Source: Thecaphora thlaspeos
Taxonomy: Eukaryota > Basidiomycota > Ustilaginomycetes > Urocystidales > Glomosporiaceae
Length of the DNA: 64,000 nt
Direction: 5' to 3'
Assembly (NCBI GenBank): GCA_900291925.1
Contig: UWYS01000012.1
Coordinates: 682,001 to 746,000 of the forward strand
The notes beneath the pieces are model-generated. The model did no database searches. It was not told the DNA's origin and saw only the letters and a program-made list of their open reading frames with translations. Shown here in pieces: positions 35,593-44,757 of the stretch (positions are counted from its first letter, which is position 1; each line of letters opens with the position of its first letter). A program made the position numbers and the translations under genes.

Positions 35593-36087
35593 GTGTCTTC
35601 GCATCGACTCTTGCTCGTTGCTGCAACGTCGCTTTCTATCTCCCCCTTGGGCCATCCCCTGTGTCTAGCCTTATTTGTTGCCTTTCGCTCGACGCATTGT
35701 ATTTGTATACGCACACCAGCATTTTCTTGAGAGAGTAAACGACCGTCGGCTCATGGAGCGTTGTACCGACCTCTTAAGCTTCACTCGCCTATCGCTGGGT
35801 GCGCCTGGTGGGCGAGCGAGAAGGTTCAGACACAGGAGTGACCTGCGTGTGTGCAAAGTAACGCTGTGGTTCTTTGTTGTTGGCGGGATGGATTGGTGCT
35901 GCTGTGTCTATTGTACAAGGAATGAAGAACGAGGAGGAAGGAAAAGTGCGGGTCTAGAAAAGGCGGCTAAAAGAAGGCGGCTCTGAGCCTCATAGTTAGT
36001 TGTACAGGGGGGGGGGAGAGTGTGTGTCGATTGCAAGATCGTCTTTGCCTACCTTGCGCGACGAGAAGGGATGAGGGCCGATGCTGG
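35593..36087. other. Convergent spacer, BRE1 and RPB10
   Basis: About 495 bases between two 3' ends. Only presumed 3' UTR sequence is seen. Small frames on both strands have no motif. Confidence 0.6.
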
Positions 36088-36497
36088 CTAGGCCTGGCTT
36101 CTCCTCTCGTGAACTGTCGGTAATGCAAAGGACGCCATCGTTAGTTCCATCGTGCGCGCTCTTGAACGAAACGGAGCAGAAAGAGCTAGACAGGAAAGGA
36201 GGAAGGGGGATACGTACTGTTGTAGTGAAGCAGCTTCTCAATGAGGTCGACGTGGGTGAGGACCATCCTGCGACAGCAGTAGCGTTTGAGCTGGAGCTCG
36301 GTCAGAGCCTCGCCCTCTGTACGACCATCGAGGAGTAGGGCGAGGTAGGCGTTCCACTTATCGCCGATCACCTTGCCGCAGGAGAAGCAGCGGATTGGAA
36401 TGATCTATACCGACGAGGCAAAGGACACGAGAGGAGAGACTCGTCAGGTTTGGGGCATGCGGGCTTGGGGGAGGAGGGAGAGGGAGAGACGTACCAT
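36088..36497 (-). CDS. RPB10: RPB10, shared subunit of RNA polymerases I, II and III
   Basis: Rpb10 (ABC10-beta) is a tiny zinc-binding subunit common to all three nuclear RNA polymerases. Exons: 36497..36495 (only the ATG), 36404..36218 and 36113..36088. Donors are GTACGT at both introns; acceptors are TAG and CAG. The 71-residue product has the expected zinc ligands RCFSCGK (Cys7, Cys10) and RYCCRRM (Cys44, Cys45), plus the signature [15 protein letters not shown]. Without the first, ATG-only exon the conserved [11 protein letters not shown] has no start codon, so the exon is well supported. The short last exon (IHERRSQA) is less certain; an alternative acceptor further on would give a different tail. 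It is divergent from SEC61 and convergent with BRE1. Confidence 0.92.
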
Positions 36498-37431
36498 TGT
36501 GAGTGCCTGTCCGCGCTCGAAGAAGTGTGTGACGTGATGCGTGTGAGGCGCCGCCCAGTCGCAAACGAGGAAGTGGCGAGTGCTGACTTGCAAGGGTGAT
36601 GCGGGGTCAAGCAACGGAAGGCGAGGAGCGGAGGGCGGTGACGAGGATAGAGGAGAGTGACAACGAGTCGAGATGGTGGAGCCAGGAGCGAGCGATCCAC
36701 TCTCTCGCCCTTTGCGGGGCAAAAATCTCCAAAAGTCCAGCGATCACCCGTCCGACCCATGCGGGACTCGGACTCGGGGATCAAGGGACGGCTCGTCTCG
36801 CGCGAGAACAGCAGCCAGCCAGCCAGCCAGCCCGCCTTTGGAATAAGAAAAATGTGTAACGTTATTCGAGGCTTTTGTTCGTTTTTGTATTCAAGGAGCT
36901 CTAAACCTGGAAAATAAAACCAAGACGGAGCGGGCGCAGCCACGTCCAAGCAAGAAGCTGCTGGGCGTTCTTCTGGATGCGGACCGAGCCCGGGCCAGCG
37001 CACAGGCCCACCCGCCCGATCGCCCGGCGGTGGCTGGTTGGCCCGTGCTCTTCTTGTCGCGCTGGCTGCGAGAGCTGTGGGCACAGACGAGGAAGGGCGG
37101 TGAGCTCAGCAGAGGCCGCCCTCTGCTGGCCGCCGCTCGCTCCACGCTGGCAAGCCAAGACGGGTCTTGCTCTCCTTTGCGCCTCCCCGCGCTTCCTCTT
37201 TCATCACCATCAGACCACCACTCACATACACACACTACCTTCACTCATCGCCTCGTCCCCCTCGTACGTCGTCGATGTGGGCTCATTGCGCTCGACCTTT
37301 CCTTTCCGTCGGTCGCCTCCTGACTCATCTTGGTCGCCCTCCCGTATCTCTTCCTGCGGAACTTGCTCCATCTCGTCGCTGCGCTCTACCATTGCAGATC
37401 TACTACTGACCTCCTCCAGAGTCTACCCACG
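36498..37431. promoter_or_regulatory. Divergent promoter, RPB10 and SEC61
   Basis: 934 bases between the two start codons. The SEC61 side is C/T- and CA-rich (about 37190-37330), typical of a strong fungal leader. A short run of CCAG repeats (GCCAGCCAGCCAGCC) lies near 36820. No TATA box is evident. Confidence 0.55.
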
Positions 37432-39293
37432 ATGAGCGGATGTGCGTATCAAACGGTGCCCTCTCGCACAGAGAGATGTGGCGGCCGCCTGCGCTGCCTC
37501 GTTCGATGTCGTGCAACCCATTTGCTGATCCCCCCCACGCACACGCCTTCCTCGCACCCTCTCCCTACAAACCCTGTAAATGATCAACAACAACAACAGT
37601 CCGGTTCTTGTCGCTCGTGCGGCCTTTCATGTCGGTGCTGCCCGAGGTCTCGGCGCCGGAGCGAAAGGGTGAGCATGGACCACGTCCTCCACGGACGATG
37701 CTGATTGCTCTTGCCCAGTCCCTAGGAGCCCCTCGACTGAACAGTTCGTCTGCTTGCCCTCCTCTGCCTCGGCGTCTCTCTTCGCCCTGCCTCCTTGACA
37801 CACACAGTCCCCTTCGAGTCCCGAGTCATGTGGACGGCCATCGTCCTTGCCATCTTCCTCGTCTCGTCCCAGATCCCCCTCTACGGCATTGTCTCGAGCG
37901 ACAGCTCCGACCCTCTCTACTGGATGCGTGTCATTCTCGCCTCCAATAGGGGTACCCTCATGGAGCTCGGCATCTCTCCCATCGTCACGTCCGGAATGAT
38001 CATGCAGCTCCTCGCCGGTGCTAACCTCGTCGAGGTCGACTTCAGCCTCAAGGAGGACCGGGCCCTCTTTGGCGGTGCCCAGAAGCGTGCGTATCAAGGT
38101 GTTACGTTCAAACGGATAGAGCCTCTTGTTCCTCTTTGCTCGAGGCCACGATCCTCAGGCGGCTTCATCTGACAGCCCGCAATGCCTCGGTCTTATTTTT
38201 CGCAACACCTGCAGTCTTTGCCCTCATCATCTCGCTCGGCCAGGCTACAGTCTACGTCCTTACCGGCCTCTACGGACAGCCCAAGGACCTCGGCGCCGGC
38301 GTTTGCCTCCTGCTCATCCTCCAGCTTGTCGTCGCCGGTCTCATCGTCATCCTGCTCGATGAGCTGCTTCAGAAGGGCTACGGTCTCGGCTCGGGTATTT
38401 CTCTCTTTATTGCGACCAACATCTGCGAGTCGATCGTTTGGAAGGCCTTTTCGCCCACCACGGTCAACACCGGCCGTGGACCCGAGTTCGAGGGGGCACT
38501 CGTCGCCCTCTTTCACCTCCTCTTCACCTGGAACGACAAGAGCCGCGCCCTCAAGGAGGCCCTCTACCGCGACCGCCTGCCCAACGTCATGAACCTGCTC
38601 GCCACGCTCGTCATCTTCCTGGTCGTCATCTACCTGCAGGGCTTCCGCATCGAGATCCCTGTCAAGTCGAACAAGTTCCGCGGCCAGCGCGGCACCTACC
38701 CGGTCAAGCTCTTCTACACGAGCAACATGCCCATCATGCTCGAGAGCGCGCTCACCTCGAACGTCTTCATCATCAGCCAGATGCTCGCGTCGCGCTTTCC
38801 GACCAACCTGTTTGTCAAGCTGCTCGGCGTCTGGGAGCCCATGGAGGACAGCCCGCAGCTGCACGCCGTCGCCGGCATCGCCTACTACATGTCGCCCCCG
38901 TACACGCTTAAGGAGGTCATCTCGGACCCCATCCACACGGCCATCTACATCGCTTTTACGCTGACCGCGTGCGCGCTCTTCTCGAAGACGTGGATCGAGG
39001 TCTCGGGCAGCGGACCGCGCGAGGTCGCCAAGCAGCTCAAGGACAACCAGATGGTCATGGCCGGCCATCGCGAGGGCTCGATGTACAAGGAGCTCAAGCG
39101 CGTTATTCCCACGGCGGCCGCATTCGGCGGCGCGACGATCGGCGCGCTCTCGGTCTGCGCCGACCTGATGGGCGCTCTCGGATCGGGCACCGGTATCCTG
39201 CTCGCCGTCACCATCATCTACTCGTACTTTGAGATCGGCATGCGAGAGGCCGGTGGACCCGAGATGGCCGCCATGGGCGACCTGTTCGGTTAA
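37432..39293 (+). CDS. SEC61: Sec61 alpha, protein-conducting channel of the ER
   Basis: The pore-forming subunit of the ER translocon, a ten-helix membrane protein. Exons: 37432..37441 (10 nt), 37600..37668, 37808..38086 and 38215..39293. Donors are GTGCGT, GTGAGC and GTGCGT; acceptors are CAG. The product is 478 residues. The join across exons 1-3 gives [20 protein letters not shown] and [15 protein letters not shown], the nearly invariant start of Sec61 alpha. Other hallmarks are [40 protein letters not shown] (plug region), [20 protein letters not shown] across intron 3, and the cytosolic loop [20 protein letters not shown]. The chain ends [10 protein letters not shown]. The first exon codes for only three residues plus one base. 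This is the best-supported multi-exon model in the window. Confidence 0.96.
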
Positions 39294-40014
39294 GCGGCAG
39301 GCCCCGGATCCCCCCGGCCGGCCGCACGATTGCCGAATCGAGCGAGCTGCGGTCGGTGCAGCCGATCGTCGAAGTCTTCGGCGCGATAGCGGAGGCGATG
39401 CGCCGTGGCCATGAGGAGTCGCATCCTCGGAGGTGAAGGTGGAGGCTTAAGGAATGCCTTCATTTGCGTTGCCGTACGGAGAGGAGGGGGAGGTCGGCGC
39501 TGCGTACAGGAAAAAGCCAAGGCGATGATGGGGACACGTCGTCGTCCAAAGGGAGGCACGAGGTCTTAGTCTGGGCTGGACCCTCCTTGTGGCAAACGAG
39601 ACAGTGTTGCCCCGGACGAGACTGCGCCTCTTTGTAGATAGTTTTTGCCGCCGATTTTGCGATGGTCTTGATTCGAGCCTGCTTCCAAGGGTAGGAGAAG
39701 GAGGATGTGGATCGGAAGAGAGACTTGCTCAATCGGCCGAGGCAAGAATACGAAAGATATATTGCACCAGACTCAGGTCCCCTTCGGTGCGATGGTCGAT
39801 CCGTTCTCCGGATGATGATTAACGATGACGGTTTCGACAGGACGGATAGAATCGCCTCGTATTGTACCTCTCCTCGCTCGACACTCCATTGACCGATGTA
39901 CCTCTTTGCCCTCGATCTGCTCTTCACCTTGGTCCTTCCCTTCTTGGCCTGTCTTGTCGTCGCCCTACTCGGTGGAAGGAGCGCAACGACGCTCTCACTA
40001 TCGACATCTATAAT
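39294..40014. other. Convergent spacer after SEC61
   Basis: 721 bases between the SEC61 stop and the end of the minus-strand chromodomain ORF. It presumably holds both 3' UTRs. I see no gene here. Confidence 0.55.
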
Positions 40015-40497
40015 TCATTCTACACTCTCCCTCTCCCCACCCCAACACTCTACCAACATCAACCTACTCGACTGCCTTGGATGTTGTTTCTTCCTCTCCC
40101 ACTCGATCAGTACGGTATGTTTGGGGTGGATATGGTATTGTGGTTCCCAGATATCGTCCTCCTTTCCGTACCCTTTCCATCGAATGAGGTAGAGCACCAA
40201 ACCGCACTTGGTGAGACCTTGGTTGAGAATTCGGAGAGGTGTAAAGAATTCGTCTTCCGTCGGGAGCGGGAGCGAAACATAGGGTGGAGGAGGAGGAGGA
40301 GGTTGGAGGTGCGTTTTGATGTCGATCGGTTCGTCAGGGTCAGCCTTGAGCAAAGACGATGAAGCGATGACAGTGGCGGAACCGTCAGAGGAGGGGTTTG
40401 GATCCGGTTCGAGAGATGAGGCTGGCGTGTAGTAGCGTGGTGAAGCACGGGGAGATGTGCTGGGACGGGTCCGAGTGGATCGACGTCGTCCTCGCAT
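40015..40497 (-). CDS. Small protein with a chromodomain-like segment
   Basis: A 160-residue ORF starting at ATG 40497 (MRGRRRSTRTRPSTSPRASP). The N-terminal half is basic then Ser/Pro-rich, with a proline run (QPPPPPPPYVSLPLPTEDEF). Residues of about 95-140 resemble a chromodomain: LRILNQGLTKCGLVLYLIRW followed by KGYGKEDDIWEPQYHI. The aromatic-cage-like Trp-Lys-Gly-Tyr and the Trp-Glu-Pro are in their usual places. The segment after it (KHTVLIEWERKKQH) could be the domain's C-terminal helix. Chromodomains bind methylated histone tails or guide retroelement integrases. No integrase, reverse transcriptase or terminal repeats lie nearby, so a host gene is slightly favoured over a transposon remnant. 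Introns or a longer N-terminus are possible. Confidence 0.55.
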   Translation of the reverse strand: MRGRRRSTRTRPSTSPRASPRYYTPASSLEPDPNPSSDGSATVIASSSLLKADPDEPIDIKTHLQPPPPPPPYVSLPLPTEDEFFTPLRILNQGLTKCGLVLYLIRWKGYGKEDDIWEPQYHIHPKHTVLIEWERKKQHPRQSSRLMLVECWGGERESVE

Positions 40498-40728
40498 CTC
40501 GTGTTCACCGCCACATCGACGTTTCGTCGCGCGTAGCAGGACAAGGAAATCGACAACCAACGTCAAATCACGATGGTGTGGTGCGATTCAACAAGGTGAA
40601 AGTCCTAGCGTGACGTATCGAAAAGATTCATGGATGTCGTCTCTCCGTCGAGTACGAGATGGATGAGCGTGAAGGACTCCGAGCGTATGTACGTTCTCCA
40701 AGACTCGATGGTGAGTGTGGCAAGAAAG

Positions 40729-41196
40729 CTAAGACGTGGCATAGCCGTATCGACGAAACGTCCTTGCAGCCTTCCCATCGTCCCTGCCCGTGTCCTTAGA
40801 GCGGCAAGCAAGAGAGGGGGGGAAGCGTAAGCTCCTCAACCACCCCCCTCCGCTGTGTGGCGGAACGATAAACCTTTCGAGCGCGGAATTTGGCGAGAAG
40901 CGATGCGGAGCACGCAGCGGGCGAGGGGACGAGGCAAGCTTCGAGGCGACGGGAAAAGGGCAAGGAAGAACAAGATTCCGCGCCTTGCAAAGAGCCACGT
41001 CCGTCAGTACGGCGCCGGCGACGATGTCAGAAGCGGGAAAGGTTGAGGCTATGTCGCGAGCGTAAAGGGTCAGAGCAGGGCTCTGCTCGGCGAGCTTCTC
41101 CGCCAGTCGCAGTGCAGCCGCATGTGAGGGTACTGTGAAGACATGCGTGCATTGGATGTGTGTGCGTGGGTCGGTTTCATGTCCGCCTCCTTCCAT
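40729..41196 (-). CDS. Unrecognised ORF, possibly one exon of a gene
   Basis: An ATG-started 155-codon ORF. Its first half (CTHVFTVPSHAAALRLAEKL, then LTLYARDIASTFPASDIVAG) looks like genuine protein with alternating strand and helix. The second half is low-complexity. On the same strand, 40735..40605 ends with another protein-like stretch (SWRTYIRSESFTLIHLVLDG, then stop). The two may be exons of one small gene joined by an intron I could not place. It begins only about 120 bases after the NSA2 stop. No family is recognised. Confidence 0.3.
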   Translation of the reverse strand: MEGGGHETDPRTHIQCTHVFTVPSHAAALRLAEKLAEQSPALTLYARDIASTFPASDIVAGAVLTDVALCKARNLVLPCPFPVASKLASSPRPLRAPHRFSPNSALERFIVPPHSGGGWLRSLRFPPSLACRSKDTGRDDGKAARTFRRYGYATS

Positions 41197-41318
41197 CCGC
41201 TGCTGAAACGAGCGGGAGGAACAGAGGCGGACACGCTATAGTACAAGAGATGAGACAGTGAAACGACAGAGAGACCTACGAAGCATAAACGATTGACGAG
41301 ATGGACGCTGCTGCGACC

Positions 41319-42342
41319 CTAGGACGAGAGAAGGAGGACGCCGTTGACGCAGCCGTCGTTCTCGGGGTTGTTGGTGACCTGGGCGTACTTGCCCCAGACG
41401 ACCTTGCCCGTCGTTGTGGTCATGCCGAGCTCCGAGACGTTGACCTCGATGATGGTGCCCTTTGTCAGGACACCGAGCTGCGTGTAGAGCGGCGAGTTGG
41501 GGTTCTTCTTGACGCCGACGATGGGGAGGTTGAACGAGGCCTTGAGCTCGGCTGTGAGAAGGGGGAGGGCGAGGGGGAAAGAGTGTTCGTCAGCGTGCCA
41601 GCCGCGGGAGGAGAGCAGGCGTCGAGGAGCGAAGCACGGTCGAGCGAAGTCCGGAGATACTCACGATGTGTGATGTGGGCCTTGTTGTAGCGCAGGCCCA
41701 TGGGCCTGATGAACCTCTCGAGCTTCGGCGGCTTCCTGGTGAAGCTCTCTCCGACAAACGTGGGCTTGGTGACCATCCTCTTCCAGCCCTTCTGCTTCCT
41801 CTTCCCGGTCTTGATGACCTTGAAGGCCTCGTCCTCTGCGATGCCTCGGACCTGGGGGAGGGGTACGCTGTAGCGGGCCGCCTTGTCCTTCCTCCTCTCC
41901 TTTACGGCCGAGCTGAGGGCCTTTGCGTCCTTCTGCCCCTCTCGGTCGAGGAGATAGGCGGGGAGGGCGGTGTTCGGGTCGCTGCAAGTGGCGGCCTGCT
42001 TGACGTCGCGCTCCTCGTGCGCCTTGAGCGTCTTTTTCATCTGGATTTTTTCGGTGCGGTTCTTCTTGTTGAGCATCTTTGCCTTTAGGCCGATGACCTT
42101 CTGGGCAAAGGCGGCCGTCTTGTGGACCTCACGGGCGGCCTTCTTGCGCGCCCGCTCCTCATGATCGAGACGTCGACCATGACGACGGAGGTGCTCCTCC
42201 ATGTACTCATTCTGTGCGGCAGGAAAGGCAAGGCAAGTGGGGAGGGCCAGAAAGGATGAATAAGTCACTGCGCCATGCATACCGGCGCGACAAGAGGGCG
42301 TGCCGGGAGAGCGTGCCTGTCTGTGCTCCTCACCTGAGGCAT
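41319..42342 (-). CDS. NSA2: NSA2, pre-60S ribosome biogenesis factor
   Basis: Nsa2 is a nucleolar protein needed for 27S pre-rRNA processing and 60S assembly. Exons: 42342..42334 (Met-Pro-Gln), 42211..41665 and 41551..41319. Donors are GTGAGG and GTGAGT; acceptors CAG. The product is 262 residues (human about 260). Conserved blocks are [20 protein letters not shown] at the start, [80 protein letters not shown] across intron 2, and [20 protein letters not shown] near the end. It terminates VNGVLLLSS, two residues longer than most relatives. The three-codon first exon is required for the invariant MPQ start. It is divergent from YIP1. Confidence 0.96.
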
Positions 42343-42686
42343 GACGTATAGGTGGTGCTAAGGGGGAAGGATGAGGTGACGATGGTAAGGGGTCTGTAGA
42401 AGGTGATGCAGGACGAGGATGAGGATGGTGGAGGGAGGCAGTAGTGTGGCGGCGGGGGCAGCGGGGGCAGCGTCGGTAACGGCACGCCTCTGCCTGCGAG
42501 GCGCTTCGTGATTGGCGGCGGACGAGAGGGCGAGAGGCGAGAGGCGAGAGGTGAGAGGTGCGCCGGCCCAAGATGGGTTTGCTGCGGCTCGCCCTTTGGA
42601 ATTTGGCGAAATTCCTCGAGAGCAGCGCAGGCTGCGGCGCAGGCCAGCGCGAGGCCCAGCGCCGCCCAACCCACATTGCTTTGCCG

Positions 42687-42731
<45 letters not shown>

Positions 42732-42985
42732 CGCCCAGCGTGATCGACCTCGCTTGCCGGCCGGAAGGAGCGCAAAGCCCACAGCGCTCGGCGTGGGCCA
42801 GCCAGCGCTTGGGGCAACTTTCAGATCAACCATCACCATCATCTCTCGAGCCTCGCCTCTTGCAACAACGCCAGCGCACCGTCTACCAACCGGCGCTACA
42901 CAGGACGGAACAGATACCAAGGCAGCATCCTTCCACATCGTCCAAAGCACAACGCAACCGCAACCCCTAAACAGCATAGTCGAGC
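42343..42985. promoter_or_regulatory. Divergent promoter, NSA2 and YIP1
   Basis: 643 bases between the start codons of two housekeeping genes. It contains a (GA)n tract at 42690-42728 and a CA-rich leader just before YIP1 (about 42890-42985). The long minus-strand frame through this region is Pro/His/Ser/Leu low complexity and not coding. No TATA box is evident. Confidence 0.55.
42690..42728. repeat. (GA)n microsatellite
   Basis: About 19 uninterrupted GA dinucleotides between NSA2 and YIP1. It could act as a nucleosome-depleted GA element, but that is inference. Confidence 0.95.
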
Positions 42986-44136
42986 ATGTCGGCCATCTTC
43001 GACTCTTCCACCCCGTACGGCAGCTATGGCCAGCCCACCGGCTTCTCGTCCAAATCGCAACAACAGACGTCTTCCTCGCAACCAGCATCCACTCCCCTCG
43101 CCTTCTACAGCGACGGCGGCGCGGGCACCGCGCAGAGCAACTACCTCTCTTCCTACTACTCGTCCTCTGCCACCGGCCGCAACAATAGCTACTCCTCCTC
43201 CTCCATCCCCAACAACGGCGTCCGACCTTCGCTAGAGGGTAGCATGAGCGCCTCCGCCGGCTACGCACCAGGGAGTGCGGCCCACAGCATGATGACCAGC
43301 CAGATGGGCTTCTGGTCCGCTTTCGGCACTGGCGGCTTCCCGGACGAGCCTTCGTTGATGGAAGGTGAGTCTTGGGCCCCCTGCCCTCCTTTGCTGCTGC
43401 CCGCTTGCTTTTGGCCTCGTCTCAAGCTGACCTCCAAAGCTTTTCCTCTGGTTCCCCTTTCTCTGGCACTCCTTTGATCGGGCAGAACTTGGCATCAACA
43501 TCGGCCATATTGTCGCCAAGACGCTCACGGTGCTCAACCCGTTACACAGCTACTCGCCCGCCCACGCCAAAGACGCCCACCTGATGGACGATGCCGATCT
43601 GTTTGGGCCGTTGCTCTTCTGCTTCATCTTTGGCATGACGCTCCTGCTGGCGGGCAAGTCGCAGTTCGGCTACATTTACGGCGTAGCGCTCTTGGGTGAC
43701 GTCTCCATCTACCTCCTCCTCAACCTCATGTCGGAAGGCGGCATCGATGCTTACCGGGTAGCCTCGGTGCTCGGCTACTGTCTCCTTCCGCTATGCTTCC
43801 TGAGCGCCGCATCGGTCGTCGTGTCACTCAAGTGAGTCCCGAGGGTCGATCGCGTGGTCCCAGAGGAAAGGCAGCTTGCATGCTGTGCCTTGAACCCCGT
43901 ATTTCGACTGACATATAATCCTCCCTCACCGACCCTCCTTCCTCATCGCCTTGCGACACAGTTCCTTGGTCGGCTACATCGTCTCGCCGCTCTTTATCCT
44001 GTGGTGTTCCACCTCTGCATCAGGGATCTTTGTCTCGATCCTCCGTCTCTCGGACCAACGTCTCCTCGTAGCATATCCCGTCTGCCTCTTCTACGCCTGT
44101 TTCGCTCTACTCAGCGTGTTCGACGTAGGTCGCTAA
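42986..44136 (+). CDS. YIP1: YIP1 family, ER-Golgi vesicle protein
   Basis: Yip1 is a multi-pass membrane protein that binds Rab GTPases and functions in COPII vesicle formation and ER-Golgi transport. Exons: 42986..43364, 43486..43831 and 43962..44136; donors GTGAGT, acceptors CAG. The 299-residue product has a Ser/Tyr/Gln-rich cytosolic N-terminus (MSAIFDSSTPYGSYGQPTGF) and five predicted membrane helices. Family motifs are EELGINIGHIVAKTLTVLNP across intron 1, DADLFGPLLFCFIFGMTLLL, FGYIYGVALLGDVSIYLLLN, RVASVLGYCLLPLCFLSAAS, and DQRLLVAYPVCLFYACFALL near the end. A GTAGGT follows the last conserved residues (VFD), but reading through to the stop gives a natural end (VFDVGR). Convergent with the CSL gene. 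Confidence 0.94.
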
Positions 44137-44757
44137 CCCAGCGTTTTGACCATCCCTTCTCCCCGCTGCTCGTCTCGTCCAAATACCATCGCTTGCGCAT
44201 ATCCAATCCTGAACGCATAGCCTTCCGTCTGATTCGTCTGAGATGCAGGTGTGTGGTGTCGAGCAGTAGCAGTGGTCCGTAGTGTCGTATCGTTCCGACC
44301 TTTCCAATTGTCCTATCTTCCCTCTTACTCTTCGTCTTCCGAGAAGAGAAGCACGATTAAGGTGGTGCGCAAATGGAAGGCGTACGTCGCGAGGCCTCCA
44401 CCGGCAAACGACGACGACAGTATGCAAGCAGACATTACAACAACAACAACAACGGCAGCAGCAGACGGAATGTGTAAGGACAGTCGAGCGGGGATCAAGA
44501 GAGACCTCAGATGGACGGCAGAGCGATAAAGAAAGCAAAGCAGGAAATGCAAATTGAGGCGGAGATACCGGGCAACACATGTGACGGCAACGAGGAGAGT
44601 AGAGTGGGAGACGGGGCCCGAGCAGATGGACGGACGCATCCAGAACGGTGCAGCGATGTAAGCTAGGCACAAGTGCATCTACACAAGCGACGAACGCTCG
44701 GCTAGGTGATGCGACCGAAAGCTGCCGTGCCCCGGGCTTCGGTGTCGGGACGCAAGC
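44137..44757. other. Convergent spacer, YIP1 and CSL gene
   Basis: 621 bases between two 3' ends. A short CAA/CAG run occurs near 44438-44465. Presumed 3' UTRs only. Confidence 0.6.

Noticed and set aside
44107..44282. Extra YIP1 exon after the GTAGGT at 44126
   Set aside because: A donor and a CAG acceptor exist, but the added sequence is unlike the family, whose members end just after the conserved VF.
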